A stretch of DNA of 64,000 nt from Streptomyces sp. P3 (GCF_003032475.1 NZ_CP028369.1:1116001-1180000), one strand, 5' to 3'; shown: positions 27,760 through 37,680, counted from the stretch's first letter. Numbers and translations are program-made. Notes: generated by a model not told the origin, from the sequence alone.

Positions 27760-27788
27760 CGGGCGCCGGACGATATGACCGGCGCCCG
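27760..27788. terminator. Bidirectional terminator between pabC and the AhpD-like gene
   Basis: A perfect 10-bp stem (27760-27769 with 27779-27788), loop ACGATATGA. It lies 62 nt after the pabC stop and 65 nt after the stop of the converging gene. Confidence 0.7.
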
Positions 27789-27853
27789 CATTCCGCGTTT
27801 CCGCGAATTCCCCCGCTATTTCCCTGACATTCCGGGTTCTGGCGGTTCTCTCG

Positions 27854-28339
27854 TTATTTCTTCGCCGGCTGGTAGGCGCCCGGCACCATGCGCGTCGCGA
27901 CGGCGATGCGGTTGTAGGCGTTGATGACGGTGGCCGCCCAGATCAGCGCGGCGAGCTGCGCCTCGTCGAAGACCTCCGCCGCCTCGGCGTACACCGCGTC
28001 CGGCACATGGCCGTCGTGCACGAGGGTCACGGCCTCGGTCAACGCCAGTGCGGCGCGCTCGCGCGCGGAGAAGAACGGGGTCTCCCGCCAGGCGCTCAGC
28101 GCGTAGATGCGCTGCTCGGTCTCGCCCTCGGCACGGGCGTCCTTGGTGTGCATGTCGAGGCAGAACGCGCAGCCGTTGAGCTGCGAGGCACGGATCCGGA
28201 CCAGTTCCAGGATCTCGGGTTCGACCTTGGCGTCCCGGGCGGCGGAAACCGCGGCGCCGTGCAGGGAACCCATCGCCGCGGAGACGTCGGGGGTTGTCTT
28301 CTTGAGCGCCACACGGGACACGGAATTACTGTTCGTCAT
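27854..28339 (-). CDS. Carboxymuconolactone decarboxylase / AhpD-like protein
   Basis: A 161-aa protein with the AhpD-type redox motif C57-x-x-C60 followed by H64 (NGCAFCLDMHTKDAR), all-helical composition and the C-terminal IWAATVINAYNRIAVATR segment. Such proteins are usually alkylhydroperoxidase-like; the name decarboxylase refers to family only. In other streptomycetes genes of this type sit next to MocR regulators (from memory). Here a decayed MocR remnant lies 32 nt upstream on the same strand. Confidence 0.87.
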   Translation of the reverse strand: MTNSNSVSRVALKKTTPDVSAAMGSLHGAAVSAARDAKVEPEILELVRIRASQLNGCAFCLDMHTKDARAEGETEQRIYALSAWRETPFFSARERAALALTEAVTLVHDGHVPDAVYAEAAEVFDEAQLAALIWAATVINAYNRIAVATRMVPGAYQPAKK

Positions 28340-28371
28340 GATGGGACTGTATCCGGGAAATTCCAGGAAAT

Positions 28372-29060
28372 CTATCCGGGAAAAAGAATTCCGGAGCCGT
28401 TGTCACCGAGAGGGAGAGCGGCACACAGGGTGGCCAGCGCGCCGGACCACGCGTGGTCCGGCGGGGTGGCGTGCCCCACGACCGGGGCGTCGAGCGGGGC
28501 GGCGACCGCGCCGGCGTGCCGATGACGCGGGACGAGACCGTCGACCGCCAGACCCTGCCGGGCCGCCGCCCGCACCGCGGCCGCCTCCGTACCCGGCGGC
28601 AGGCGCAGGACGGCGTGCGGGCCCGCCGCGATGCCGGTGACCCGGATCGCCGGGGCCCGCTCTCGGCGAGGGCGCCGACCAGCGCGTCGCGGCGCCGGCG
28701 GTAGCGCGTGCGCATGGCCCGCACATGACGGTCGTACGCGCCCGAGACGATGAACTCCGCGAGTGTCAGCTGGTCGAGGACCCCGCAGGTGTCCACCCCG
28801 CCCTTGGCCTCCGTCACCTCCTCGGCCACTCCCGGCGGCAGCACCATCCAGCCCAGCCGCAGGCCGGGGGCCAGCGACTTGCTCGCCGTGCCCGGATACA
28901 CCACGTGCTCGGGGTCGAGGCCCTGGAGGGCGCCGACGGACTGGCGGTCGTAGCGGAACTCGCCGTCGTAGTCGTCCTCCAGGACCGGACCGCCGGTGCG
29001 CCGCGCCCAGTCCACGACGGCCGCCCGGCGGTCGTGGTGCAGCGGCACGCCCGAAACTCG
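28372..29060 (-). pseudogene. Degenerate MocR-type (GntR/aminotransferase) regulator
   Basis: Only the C-terminal half of a PLP-dependent MocR regulator remains. In one frame (from about 29053) is PLHHDRRAAVVDWA ... VLEDDYDGEFRYDRQ ... GTASKSLAPGLRLGWMVLPP with the PLP lysine, ending at RRRRDALVGALAE. The homology continues in another frame from APAIRVTGIAAGPHAV to VDGLVPRHRH. A duplicated AG dinucleotide (ctct, 28660-28663) explains the +2 shift. The DNA-binding N-terminus is missing: upstream of about 29060 the sequence no longer fits this family. So two independent lesions are visible. Confidence 0.85.
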
Positions 29061-29143
29061 GGGCCACGCGCGTCACGTTCGGGCCGGGTCTCCAGCGGCG
29101 GGCGGCGGCCGCCCTGCGGGAGATCAGCGCCGCACTGGCGTAG
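29060..29143 (+). pseudogene. Possible 3' remnant of an unknown plus-strand gene
   Basis: Directly at the breakpoint of the MocR remnant, the plus strand reads a coding-looking C-terminus (ATRVTFGPGLQRRAAAALREISAALA then TAG at 29141-29143). Its helical, Arg/Ala-rich end resembles C-termini of small regulators. It has no start of its own; upstream codons belong to the antisense of MocR. Suggestive only. Confidence 0.3.
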
Positions 29144-29210
29144 CGGCGCCCAGGCCCTCAGGGCCTGACGACGCTTACGCGCTCACGGACGCTCACGGCC
29201 CTTACGGCGC

Positions 29211-30167
29211 TCAGGACAGCCACGCCTTCCACTTCGAGGCGTGGCCGTCCACCCACTGCTTCGCCGCCTCCTCCGGCGTCATCTTCTGGTCGGCGATGGC
29301 CAGGGACACCTCGTTCTGGTCCTCGGTCGTCCACTTGAACTTCTTGAGGAAGGCGGCCGCCTTCCCGCCGTCCTTCGCGAAGCCGGCGTTGAGGTACTTC
29401 TGCAGCGGTGTGTGCGGGTAGCCGCAGGCGACCTTCTCCGGGTCGGCGTCGCAGCCCTCCTTGTAGGCGGGCAGCTTCACCTCGGTCATCGGGACCTTCT
29501 TGAAGAGCCACTGCGGCGCGTACCAGTAGGTGAGGAAGGGCTTCTTCTGCTTGGCGAACTGCCGCATCTGGGTGATCTGGGCGGCCTCCGAGCCGGCGAA
29601 CACGACCTGGAAGTCCAGGTCCAGGTTGTTCACCAGCGCCTTGTCGTTGGTGACGTAGGAGGGCGAGCCGTCCATGAGCTGGCCCTTGCCGCCGCTCTCC
29701 GGCGTGGCGAACTGCGCCGCGTACCTGTTCAGGTTCTTCCAGTTCGTGACGTCCGGGTGCTGCTTCGCGAAGTACGTCGGCACGAACCAGCCGATGTGCC
29801 CGGTCACGCCGAGGTCGCCGCCCGGTGTGATCGTCTTCTTGTCCTCGACGTAGCGCTGTTCCTGCTCGGGGTGGCCCCAGTCCTCCAGGATCGCGTCGAC
29901 CCGGCCCTGGCTGAGCGCGTCCCAGGCGGGCACCTCGTCGACCTGCACGGTGTCGACGCGGTAGCCGAGCTCGTGCTCGAGGAGGTACTGGGCGACGGCC
30001 ACGTTGGCCTGGGCGCCCACCCAGGACTGGACGGACAGGGTGAGGCTCTTGGCGCCCTGCGCGTTCGCGAACGGCGAGGCCTGCTTGGTCATGTCGGCGG
30101 CGCCGCAGCCGGTCAGCAGGAGCAGCGCGGACGCGCCGGCCACGGTCGCGGTGGTACGGATGCGCAT
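29211..30167 (-). CDS. Glycine betaine ABC transporter substrate-binding lipoprotein
   Basis: A 318-aa lipoprotein: lipobox LTGC with C21, then an OpuAC/ProX-type domain (SWVGAQANVAVAQYLLEHELGYRVDTVQVDEVPAWDALSQGRVDAILEDWG ... GHIGWFVPTYFAKQHPDVTNWKNLN) with the aromatic residues that form the quaternary-ammonium cage. It captures betaine or choline outside the membrane. The ATG follows the permease stop after one base (TGA-C-ATG), so it is the last gene of the betaine operon. A GC-rich tail with no clear hairpin follows. Confidence 0.94.
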   Translation of the reverse strand: MRIRTTATVAGASALLLLTGCGAADMTKQASPFANAQGAKSLTLSVQSWVGAQANVAVAQYLLEHELGYRVDTVQVDEVPAWDALSQGRVDAILEDWGHPEQEQRYVEDKKTITPGGDLGVTGHIGWFVPTYFAKQHPDVTNWKNLNRYAAQFATPESGGKGQLMDGSPSYVTNDKALVNNLDLDFQVVFAGSEAAQITQMRQFAKQKKPFLTYWYAPQWLFKKVPMTEVKLPAYKEGCDADPEKVACGYPHTPLQKYLNAGFAKDGGKAAAFLKKFKWTTEDQNEVSLAIADQKMTPEEAAKQWVDGHASKWKAWLS

Positions 30168-30168
30168 G

Positions 30169-32136
30169 TCACGCCCCCTTCTTCGTACGGCGTTCGGTCG
30201 GCTGGGTCACCCGGTCGAGCATCAGGCCGAGGCAGACGATGGCCGCGCCGGCCACGAGACCGGTGGCGAGGTCGCCCTGGGCGAGGCCGAAGACGACGTC
30301 GTAGCCGAGTGCGCCGCCGCCGACCAGACCGCCGATGATGACGACGGCGAGGACCAGCACCACGCCCTGGTTGAGGGCGAGCAGCAGGGCCGGGCGGGCC
30401 AGCGGGAGTTGCACCTGGCGGATCTGCTGGCCGCTGCTCGCGCCGAGCGAGCGGGCCGACTCCAGGGCGGCCGGGTCGACCTGGCGCAGGCCCTGGGCGG
30501 TGATGCGGACGACGGCGGGCAGCGCGTACACGACCGCGGCGGCCACTGCGGGCGCGCGGCCGACGCCGAACAGCGCGACGACCGGGATCAGGTACACGAA
30601 CTGCGGCATCGTCTGGAAGACGTCGAGGACGGGCCGCAGGAGCCGTTCGAAGCGGTCGCTGCGGGCGGCCGCGATACCGGTCGCGAAGCCCAGCACGAGG
30701 GTGACGGCGACCGCGGCGAGGACCTGCGACAGCGTGTCGAGCGACGGCTTCCACACGCCGAGGACACCGATCGCGGCCATCGCGAGGACGGCGGTGAGCG
30801 CGGTGCGCCAGGTGCCGATCACCCAGGCGAGCGCGGCGACGATCAGCAGCACCGACCACCAGGGCAGGCCCTGGAGGCCGTCACGCAGCGGGTCGAGGAC
30901 CCAGGTGGTGAAGTGGCCGGCCCAGTCGGCGGTGCCGCCGACCACGGGCACCCCGGAGTAGAGGTGGGCGGTCATCCAGTCGACGGCCCGGTTGACCGGC
31001 TCGGCGATGTTCAGCGTCCAGGCGTCGGGCCAGTCGAGGCGGCCCGCGAGCCGAACGGCGACCGCGACCACGACGGTCGCGGCGAGCGCGGCCGCCCAGC
31101 CCGCGCGGCGCGAGAGGCCGCCGCGCCGGGTTCCGGCGCCGGGCTCGCCGTCGCCGTCGCCGGCCGCGCCGGTGACCCGGTCCAGGACGACGGCGAGGAG
31201 GACGATCGGGATGCCGGCGGCGAGGGCCGCGCCGACGTCGACCGAGGCGAGCGCCTGGTAGACGCGGTCGCCGAGGCCGCCCGCGCCGATCACCGAGGCG
31301 ATGACCGCCATGGACAGCGCCATCATGATCGTCTGGTTGAGGCCGAGCAGGAGCTCCTTGCGGGCCAGCGGGATGCGCGCGGTGAGCAGGCGCTGGCGGG
31401 CGGTGGCGCCCAAGGACTCGACGGCCTCCAGCACCTCCTTGTCGGCGCCGCGCAGACCGAGCGAGGTGAGCCGGGCCATCGGCGGCGCGGCGTAGACCAC
31501 GGTGGCGAGGACGGCCGCGGGGACGCCGATGCCGAAGATCAGGACGACCGGGAGCAGGTACGCGAACGCGGGCAGCACCTGCATCGTGTCCAGGACGGGG
31601 CGCAGGACGCGGTCCATCCGGTCCGAGAGCCCGGCGGCGAGGCCGAGCACGGCGCCGACGGCGACCGACACGAGGACCGCGACGACCATCAGCGCGAGCG
31701 TCTGCATGGTCGGGATCCACATGCCGAGCAGTCCGCAGGCCAGGAACGCGACGCCGGTGCCGACGGCCAGCCGCAGTCCGGCGACCCGCCAGGCGATCAG
31801 CGCGGCGGCCGTGGTGACGCCCGCCCAGCCGGCCGCGAGCAGCACCAGGTAGACGGCCCGCACGCAGAGCACGACCGCGTTGCTGACGTAGCCGAAGCCG
31901 TAGAGGAACAGCGGGTGGCTGTCACGGTTGTCGATGATCCAGTCGCTGGCCCTGCCGAGCGGCTCGGTGAGGTCGACGGTGAGGGCGGCGGGCCAGCTGC
32001 CGCTGGCCCACTGGGCGTTGGCGAGCGGCACGAGGACCGCCGCGGCGAGCGCGAGCAGCGCGAGCTTGGCGACCGAGCGGTGTTTGAGGACCCCCGGCAG
32101 GGAGACACGGGGGGCGGGTGCGGTGACCGTAGCCAT
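30169..32136 (-). CDS. Betaine ABC transporter double permease
   Basis: A 655-aa protein with two complete OpuAB-type permease domains in tandem: the first has LDTMQVLPAFAYLLPVVLIFGIG and an EAA loop EAVESLGATARQRLLTARIPLA; the second has LDVFQTMPQFVYLIPVVALFGVG and ESARSLGASSGQQIRQVQLPLA. Each is preceded by extra helices. The duplication gives both membrane halves in one chain, unlike the homodimeric ProW/OpuAB. It follows the ATPase stop by one base (TGA-C-ATG). Confidence 0.93.
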   Translation of the reverse strand: MATVTAPAPRVSLPGVLKHRSVAKLALLALAAAVLVPLANAQWASGSWPAALTVDLTEPLGRASDWIIDNRDSHPLFLYGFGYVSNAVVLCVRAVYLVLLAAGWAGVTTAAALIAWRVAGLRLAVGTGVAFLACGLLGMWIPTMQTLALMVVAVLVSVAVGAVLGLAAGLSDRMDRVLRPVLDTMQVLPAFAYLLPVVLIFGIGVPAAVLATVVYAAPPMARLTSLGLRGADKEVLEAVESLGATARQRLLTARIPLARKELLLGLNQTIMMALSMAVIASVIGAGGLGDRVYQALASVDVGAALAAGIPIVLLAVVLDRVTGAAGDGDGEPGAGTRRGGLSRRAGWAAALAATVVVAVAVRLAGRLDWPDAWTLNIAEPVNRAVDWMTAHLYSGVPVVGGTADWAGHFTTWVLDPLRDGLQGLPWWSVLLIVAALAWVIGTWRTALTAVLAMAAIGVLGVWKPSLDTLSQVLAAVAVTLVLGFATGIAAARSDRFERLLRPVLDVFQTMPQFVYLIPVVALFGVGRAPAVAAAVVYALPAVVRITAQGLRQVDPAALESARSLGASSGQQIRQVQLPLARPALLLALNQGVVLVLAVVIIGGLVGGGALGYDVVFGLAQGDLATGLVAGAAIVCLGLMLDRVTQPTERRTKKGA

Positions 32137-32137
32137 G

Positions 32138-33253
32138 TCAGACCGCCTCCTTGCGGAGCTCCGTTCCGGCCACGACGTCCAGGAGCCGTTCGTGATCGAC
32201 GACCCCCAGACACCGGCCGTCCTCCACGACGCACGCGGGCTTGTGGCTGCGCGACACGACCTGGATCGCCTCGGCCACGACCGCGTCGGCGGCGATCGCG
32301 CCCGGGTGGCCGGGGCCGCCGCACTCGCCGGCCCGCATGGCCCTGCGGACCGTCATGACCTGCTCGCGCGGGACGTCGCGGACGAACTCGCGGACGTAGT
32401 CGTCGGCGGGCGAGCCGACGATCTCCTCCGGGGTGCCGAGCTGCACCACCCGGCCGTCGCGCATGAGGGCGATGCGGTCGCCGAGCTTGAGTGCCTCGCT
32501 GAGGTCGTGGGTGATGAAGACCATCGTGCGGCCCTCCTCCCGGTGCAGCCGGACGACCTCCTCCTGCATGTCGCGCCGGATCAGCGGGTCGAGGGCGCTG
32601 AACGGCTCGTCGAAGAGCAGGACCTCGGGGTCCACGGCGAGCGCGCGGGCCAGTCCGACGCGCTGGCGCTGCCCGCCGGACAGCTCGCTGGGCCTGCGGT
32701 GCTCCATGCCTTCCAGGCCGACCTTCTCGACGACCTGCCGGGCCCGGGCGCGGCGCTCGGACCTGCCGACGCCCTGGATCTCCAGGCCGTAGGCCACGTT
32801 GTCGACGACGGTGCGGTGCGGGAGCAGGCCGAAGTGCTGGAAGACCATCGCGGCCCGGTGCCGGCGCAGTTCGCGCAGCCGGTTCCTGTCCATGGCGCGC
32901 ACGTCCTCGCCCTCGATGGCGATGCTGCCGGCGGTCGGCTCGATCAGCCGGGTCAGGCAGCGCACGAGGGTGGACTTGCCGGAGCCGGACAGGCCCATGA
33001 CGACGAAGACCTCGCCCTTGCGCACGTCGAAGGAGACGTCCCGGACGGCGGCGGTGCAGCCGGTGCGGGAGCGGAGCTCGGCGGGGGGCAGGGAGGCCAG
33101 CTCGGGGTCGGCGGGGACGGTGTCGGCCTTGGGGCCGAACACCTTCCACAGGCCGTCCACCGAGAAGACCGGCGGACGCTCCTCGATGCTCGTGCGGGCG
33201 GTCGTGTCGGTACTGGTACTGGTGTCGGTGCCGGTGTTGGTGTCGGTGCTCAT
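32138..33253 (-). CDS. Betaine ABC transporter ATP-binding protein (ProV/OpuAA type) with CBS region
   Basis: A 371-aa ATPase: Walker [11 protein letters not shown] loop [12 protein letters not shown], signature [15 protein letters not shown], Walker [14 protein letters not shown] loop ITHDLSEAL; the [14 protein letters not shown] segment is typical of the OpuAA family. The C-terminal 70 residues look like a CBS module ([22 protein letters not shown]), which in OpuA senses ionic strength. The N-terminus is a Thr/Ser/Asp repeat coded by a short-period DNA repeat (33180-33245). The start overlaps the GMC oxidoreductase stop as ATGA. Confidence 0.94.
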   Translation of the reverse strand: MSTDTNTGTDTSTSTDTTARTSIEERPPVFSVDGLWKVFGPKADTVPADPELASLPPAELRSRTGCTAAVRDVSFDVRKGEVFVVMGLSGSGKSTLVRCLTRLIEPTAGSIAIEGEDVRAMDRNRLRELRRHRAAMVFQHFGLLPHRTVVDNVAYGLEIQGVGRSERRARARQVVEKVGLEGMEHRRPSELSGGQRQRVGLARALAVDPEVLLFDEPFSALDPLIRRDMQEEVVRLHREEGRTMVFITHDLSEALKLGDRIALMRDGRVVQLGTPEEIVGSPADDYVREFVRDVPREQVMTVRRAMRAGECGGPGHPGAIAADAVVAEAIQVVSRSHKPACVVEDGRCLGVVDHERLLDVVAGTELRKEAV

Positions 33254-34782
33254 CGGGCATCGCCTCCGATCAGGTCCACGGCCCGTTCGCCGACCATCAG
33301 CACGCCGATCATCGGGTTCACGGCTGTCATGGTCGGGAACACGGAGGCGTCCGCGATGCGGATGCCGTCCAGTCCACGGATACGCAACTGGGGGTCCACG
33401 ACGGCGAGTTCGTCGTGGGCGGCGCCCATCTTGCAGGTGCCGGCAGGGTGGTAGACGGTGTGCGCGACCTTGCGCGCGTACTCGCTCAGCTCCTCGTCGC
33501 CCGTGATGTGCGGGCCGGGGGCGACCTCGCGCTTGAGCCAGCGGGCCAGCGGCTCGGTCTTCGCGATCTCGCGGGCGATGCGGATGCCGTCGACGAGGGT
33601 GCGGCCGTCGTGGTCGTCCTCGTCGGTGAAGTAGCGGAAGTCCAGGGCGGGCTTGACCGCCGGGTCGGCGCTCTGCAGGGAGAGCCGTCCGCGGGACTTC
33701 GGCTTGGGGATGTTGGGGGTCATCGACACGCCGTGCGCCGGGCGTTCGTAGCCGAGCCGCTCCGGGTTGTCGGTGAAGGGGACCTGGTAGAAGTGGAACA
33801 TCAGGTCCGGGCCCGCGTGCTCGGGGTCGCGGCGCACGAACAGACCCGCGTCGGAGTCCATCGCGGAGTTCTCCGGGAGCGGCCCGTGGGTCTCCCAGAC
33901 GATGACCGACTCGGGGTGGTCGAGCAGGTTCTCGCCGACGCCCGGCAGGTTGTGGACGACGGGTATGCCGAGCGCGTCCAGGTCGGCCTTGGGACCGATG
34001 CCGGAGTGCAGCAGCAGCCGGGGCGAGTCGATCGCGCCGGCGCAGAGCACGACCTCGCGCCGCGCGCGGACGAGGATCTCCTCGCCGTCCTGGGTGCGTA
34101 CGTGCACGCCCCGCGCGTGGGTGCCGTCCAGCTCGAGCCGGTACGCCCAGGTCTCCAGGAGGATCGTGAGGTTGGGACGTTCGTCCATCACCGGGTGGAG
34201 GTAGGCGACGGAGGCGGACGACCGCTTGTTGGTCTCGGGGTGGTAGGCGAGGTCGAAGAAGCCGACGCCGTCGTCGAAGGGCTTGCTGTTGAATCCCTCG
34301 ACGCGCGGGACTCCGGTCGCCTGCTGCGCGGCGTCGACGAAGTCGCGGGCGACGGCGTTGCGGTCCTTCTCGTCGACCGGGACGATGTTGTTCAGCAGGC
34401 GCGCGTAGTACGCCTCCATCGGGACCGCTCCCCAGCCCTCGGCGCCGGCCGCCTCCCACTCGTCGAAGTCGGACGGCAGCGGCTTGAACGCGATGAGGGT
34501 GTTGTGGGAGGAGCAGCCGCCGAGGACGCGCGCCCGGCTGTGCCGGATGTGGGAGTTGCCGCGCGGCTGCTCGGTGGTGGGGTAGTCGTAGTCGAGCTCG
34601 CCGCCGAGCAGGCCCGTCCAGCGGCGCAGGGTGAGGACGTCGTCGCGGCCGACGTCGCTGGGGCCGCCCTCGATGACGGCGACGGTGGTGTCGGGGTTCT
34701 CGGTGAGCCGTGAGGCGATGACGGAACCGGCGGTTCCGCCTCCGACTATCACGTAGTCATAGACGGGTGAGGTCTGTGGCAT
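33250..34782 (-). CDS. betA: GMC oxidoreductase, choline dehydrogenase/oxidase type
   Basis: A 510-aa FAD enzyme: nucleotide-binding [21 protein letters not shown] (8-28), GMC signatures [14 protein letters not shown] and [16 protein letters not shown], and the C-terminal catalytic His/Asn region [10 protein letters not shown] ... [25 protein letters not shown]. In this operon it should oxidise choline to betaine aldehyde in the cytosol. It could be a dehydrogenase or an oxidase; the sequence does not separate these by eye. It lies 72 nt after the aldehyde dehydrogenase gene. Confidence 0.92.
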   Translation of the reverse strand: MPQTSPVYDYVIVGGGTAGSVIASRLTENPDTTVAVIEGGPSDVGRDDVLTLRRWTGLLGGELDYDYPTTEQPRGNSHIRHSRARVLGGCSSHNTLIAFKPLPSDFDEWEAAGAEGWGAVPMEAYYARLLNNIVPVDEKDRNAVARDFVDAAQQATGVPRVEGFNSKPFDDGVGFFDLAYHPETNKRSSASVAYLHPVMDERPNLTILLETWAYRLELDGTHARGVHVRTQDGEEILVRARREVVLCAGAIDSPRLLLHSGIGPKADLDALGIPVVHNLPGVGENLLDHPESVIVWETHGPLPENSAMDSDAGLFVRRDPEHAGPDLMFHFYQVPFTDNPERLGYERPAHGVSMTPNIPKPKSRGRLSLQSADPAVKPALDFRYFTDEDDHDGRTLVDGIRIAREIAKTEPLARWLKREVAPGPHITGDEELSEYARKVAHTVYHPAGTCKMGAAHDELAVVDPQLRIRGLDGIRIADASVFPTMTAVNPMIGVLMVGERAVDLIGGDAR

Positions 34783-34854
34783 GAGGGGTACTCCAGGGGC
34801 GTGCGAAGTCTGTGCGAAGCGCGTTCGGGGCGGGAGGCGGGGCCTGCGGGCGGG

Positions 34855-36393
34855 TCAGCCCGCGAACCAGCGGACGGGCTTGGGCGCGAGGTTCTGGTAC
34901 ACGTGCTTGGCCTCGCGGTACTCGGCGAGTCCGGCCGGGCCGAGTTCGCGTCCCACGCCGCTCTTGCCGAAGCCGCCCCACTCCGCCTGCGGCAGATAGG
35001 GGTGGAAGTCGTTGATCCAGACGGTGCCGTGGCGCAGTCGGCCGGCGACCCGCCGCGCACGGCCCGCGTCGGCGGTCCAGACGCCGCCGGCGAGGCCGTA
35101 CTCGGTGTCGTTGGCGAGAGCGACGGCCTCGTCCTCGGTGCGGAAGGTCTCGACGGTGAGGACCGGTCCGAAGACCTCCTCCCGCACGACGCGCATCTCG
35201 CGGTGGCAGCGGTCGAGGACGGTGGGCTCGTAGAAGTAGCCCGACTCGGGCCGCTGCGGGGAGGGTTCGGGCCGGCGGCCGCCGGAACGCAGCACGGCGC
35301 CCTCGGCGAGGGCGGAGGCCACGTACTCCTCGGTCTTGGCGCGCTGCTGCTCGGAGACGAGCGGGCCGCACTCGACTCCGTCCTCGGTGCCGCGTCCGAG
35401 CCGGATCTTCCCGGCGCGGCGGGCGAGTTCGGCGACGAAACGATCCCGGACGGACTCCTCGACGATGAGCCGCGAGCCCGCCGAGCAGACCTGGCCGCTG
35501 TGGATGAAGGCCGCGTTGAGGGCCTGGTCGACGGCGGTGTCGAAGCCCTCGGCGGTGGCACAGGCGTCGGCGAAGACCACGTTGGGGTTCTTGCCGCCGA
35601 GTTCGAGGGCGACCTTCTTGACGGTCGGGGCGGCCGCCTGCGCGACCTTCGTGCCGCTGACCAGGCCGCCGGTGAACGACACCAGGTCGACGTCGGGGTG
35701 TTCGGCGAGCCGGGAGCCGACCGTGTGCCCGGGACCGGTGACGAGGTTCGCGACGCCGGCGGGCAGCCCCGCCTCGGCGAGCAGGTCGATCAGCGCCACG
35801 GTGGTCAGCGGCGTGATCTCGCTCGGCTTGACGACGAAGGAGTTGCCGGCGGCCAGCGCCGGAGCGATCTTCCAACTCGCCTGCAGCAGCGGATAGTTCC
35901 AGGGCGTGATCAGCGCGCACACGCCGACCGGCTCATGGACGACGACGCTGTGGACGTCGGCCGATCCCGCGTCCACCACCCGGCCCGACGACTCGGCGGC
36001 CACCAGACCGGCGAAGTAACGGAAGGCGTCGGCGACGCAGTCGATGTCGACACGGCCCTCTTCGAGCGTCTTGCCCGCGTCCCGGCTCTCCAGCAGGCCG
36101 AGCCGTTCGCGGTCGCGGACGAGGAGGTCGGCGACCCGGTACAGCAGGGCCGCGCGCTCGGCGGCGGGGGTGCGCGGCCACGCGCCCTCGTCGAAGGCGG
36201 CACGGGCGGCCGCGACCGCCAGGTCGGTGTCCTTCTCGTCGCCTTCGGCGACCACGGCGAAGGGACGGCCGTCCGCGGGGTCGATGATCTCGCGGGTGGC
36301 GCCGGAGACGGCTTCCCGCCATTCTCCGCCCGAGTGAATCGTCCGGTGCTCCCGCAGCTCCGGCGTGTGCAGCGGTTCGGTCCTGTCGGCCAT
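34855..36393 (-). CDS. betB: Aldehyde dehydrogenase, betaine-aldehyde type
   Basis: A 512-aa NAD(P)-dependent [67 protein letters not shown] with the general-base Glu, and the nucleophile cysteine in [13 protein letters not shown]. It should convert betaine aldehyde to glycine betaine, an osmoprotectant. It is the first gene of a five-gene operon (ALDH, GMC oxidase, ABC ATPase, permease, binding protein), so synthesis and uptake of betaine are controlled together. The ATG at 36393 has GGAAGG upstream. Confidence 0.93.
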   Translation of the reverse strand: MADRTEPLHTPELREHRTIHSGGEWREAVSGATREIIDPADGRPFAVVAEGDEKDTDLAVAAARAAFDEGAWPRTPAAERAALLYRVADLLVRDRERLGLLESRDAGKTLEEGRVDIDCVADAFRYFAGLVAAESSGRVVDAGSADVHSVVVHEPVGVCALITPWNYPLLQASWKIAPALAAGNSFVVKPSEITPLTTVALIDLLAEAGLPAGVANLVTGPGHTVGSRLAEHPDVDLVSFTGGLVSGTKVAQAAAPTVKKVALELGGKNPNVVFADACATAEGFDTAVDQALNAAFIHSGQVCSAGSRLIVEESVRDRFVAELARRAGKIRLGRGTEDGVECGPLVSEQQRAKTEEYVASALAEGAVLRSGGRRPEPSPQRPESGYFYEPTVLDRCHREMRVVREEVFGPVLTVETFRTEDEAVALANDTEYGLAGGVWTADAGRARRVAGRLRHGTVWINDFHPYLPQAEWGGFGKSGVGRELGPAGLAEYREAKHVYQNLAPKPVRWFAG

Positions 36394-36640
36394 GATCGGC
36401 GTTGCCTTCCGTTCCTGTTTCGTCCCCCTGTGTCACCCCGGGTCACACGGGGGACCGCGTCCACCTGCCCCCGACCTCGGATTGCATGCGCAATTCGCGG
36501 CCGAAAGTGCCCCGCGCCACGGAACTTGGGCGCATAAATGGACAAATAGTACCGGGATGGTCGACTGGACGGAAGTCAACAGAGAGTTGAACTACTCTTC
36601 GTGTCCCTGCTGACACGCAGAGCCGCGAAGGAGTCGCCCC

Positions 36641-37483
36641 ATGCCTGCGAGACGAGTGGTCACCGGCCGCAGCCAGCAGCCCCGCAAACGTTTCGCGGAG
36701 GAACTGCGGCTGTTGCGCAACGGCCGCGGGGAGAGCCTGCGGGAGCTGGCCGAGCACCTGGGCTGGGACGCGTCGACGCTGGGCAAGATGGAGAGCGGCA
36801 CGAACCTGGGCAGCCCGGAGGTCGTCGAAGCGCTGGACACCCACTACGGAACACCGGGACTGCTGCTGGCCCTGTGGGAAGTCGCGATGGGCGACAACAG
36901 CCAGTTCAAGGAGCAGTACCGGAGATACATGGACCTGGAGGCCGAGGCACTGAGCCTGTGGCACTACGGCGTAAGCATCCTGCCGGGCGTGCTTCAGACG
37001 GCGGAGTACGCGCGCGAAGTGCTCACGCTGGGCGGCCTCAAGGGGCCGGAACTGGAGCAACAGGTCGAAGCCCGCACGGGCCGAAGGAAGTTGCTGGAAG
37101 GCGACGACGCACCACCGTTTCGCGCCCTTCTCTCCGAGGCGGTGCTGCGAACGCCCTTGAAGGACGCCAAGGCCTGGCGGGGCCAGTTGGAGTCCCTGTT
37201 GGAGGCGTCGGAGCGTCCGGGCATCGCGCTGCAGGTACTGCCGATGAGGGCCGGTCTGTATGGACTCGTCAGCACGGACATGATGTTCCTGCGTCTGCCG
37301 GACGGGACCACCGTGGCGTACGCCGAAAACGCTCACCGGGGCGAACTCATCGCTGAAACCCAGGCAGTTGAGCGGCTTCAGCGGCGTTACGATGCGATGC
37401 GCGACCTGGCGTTTTCTCTGGTCGAGTCACGAAAGTTCATCATGCGAATGTTGGAGGAAGTGCCGTGCGAGCCATCGACCTGA
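36641..37483 (+). CDS. XRE-family regulator with DUF5753 domain
   Basis: A 280-aa protein: N-terminal helix-turn-helix (FAEELRLLRNGRGESLRELAEHLGWDASTLGKMESGTNLG, about 18-57) and the long C-terminal DUF5753 domain (SILPGVLQTAEYAREVL ... LQVLPMRAGLYGLVSTDMMFLRLPDG). Streptomycetes have many copies of this type, usually paired with a small DUF397 protein as here; members such as WhiJ and AbaA paralogues affect development and antibiotic production. ATG 36641 follows GAAGGAG. The stop overlaps the DUF397 start region by 19 nt. Confidence 0.92.
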   Translation: MPARRVVTGRSQQPRKRFAEELRLLRNGRGESLRELAEHLGWDASTLGKMESGTNLGSPEVVEALDTHYGTPGLLLALWEVAMGDNSQFKEQYRRYMDLEAEALSLWHYGVSILPGVLQTAEYAREVLTLGGLKGPELEQQVEARTGRRKLLEGDDAPPFRALLSEAVLRTPLKDAKAWRGQLESLLEASERPGIALQVLPMRAGLYGLVSTDMMFLRLPDGTTVAYAENAHRGELIAETQAVERLQRRYDAMRDLAFSLVESRKFIMRMLEEVPCEPST

Positions 37484-37662
37484 GCCACGTCACCTGGCGC
37501 AAGTCCAGCTACAGCAATCCCGACGGCGGCCAGTGCCTCGAAGTCGCCGACCACGTGCCGGCCGTCGTCCCCGTCCGGGACAGCAAGACCCCCGAGCGCG
37601 GAGCGGTCCTCTTCGGCGCCGATGCCTGGGCGAGCTTCGTCAGCGCCCTCAAGCAGAGCTGA
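37465..37662 (+). CDS. DUF397 protein, partner of the XRE regulator
   Basis: A 65-aa protein with the DUF397 signature WRKSSYSNPDGGQCLEVADH (11-30) ... VRDSKTPERGAVLFGADAWASFVSAL. GTG 37465 has GGAGG upstream inside the regulator gene. Known pairs suggest that DUF397 proteins bind or modulate the cognate XRE/DUF5753 regulator, possibly in a toxin-antitoxin-like manner; direct evidence here is only the gene arrangement. Confidence 0.9.
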   Translation: MRAIDLSHVTWRKSSYSNPDGGQCLEVADHVPAVVPVRDSKTPERGAVLFGADAWASFVSALKQS

Positions 37663-37680
37663 ACGCAAGCCGGACGCAAG

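Noticed and set aside
28396..28640. Plus-strand frames opposite the MocR remnant
   Set aside because: Explained as antisense of the aminotransferase-like sequence; no ribosome site or family match.
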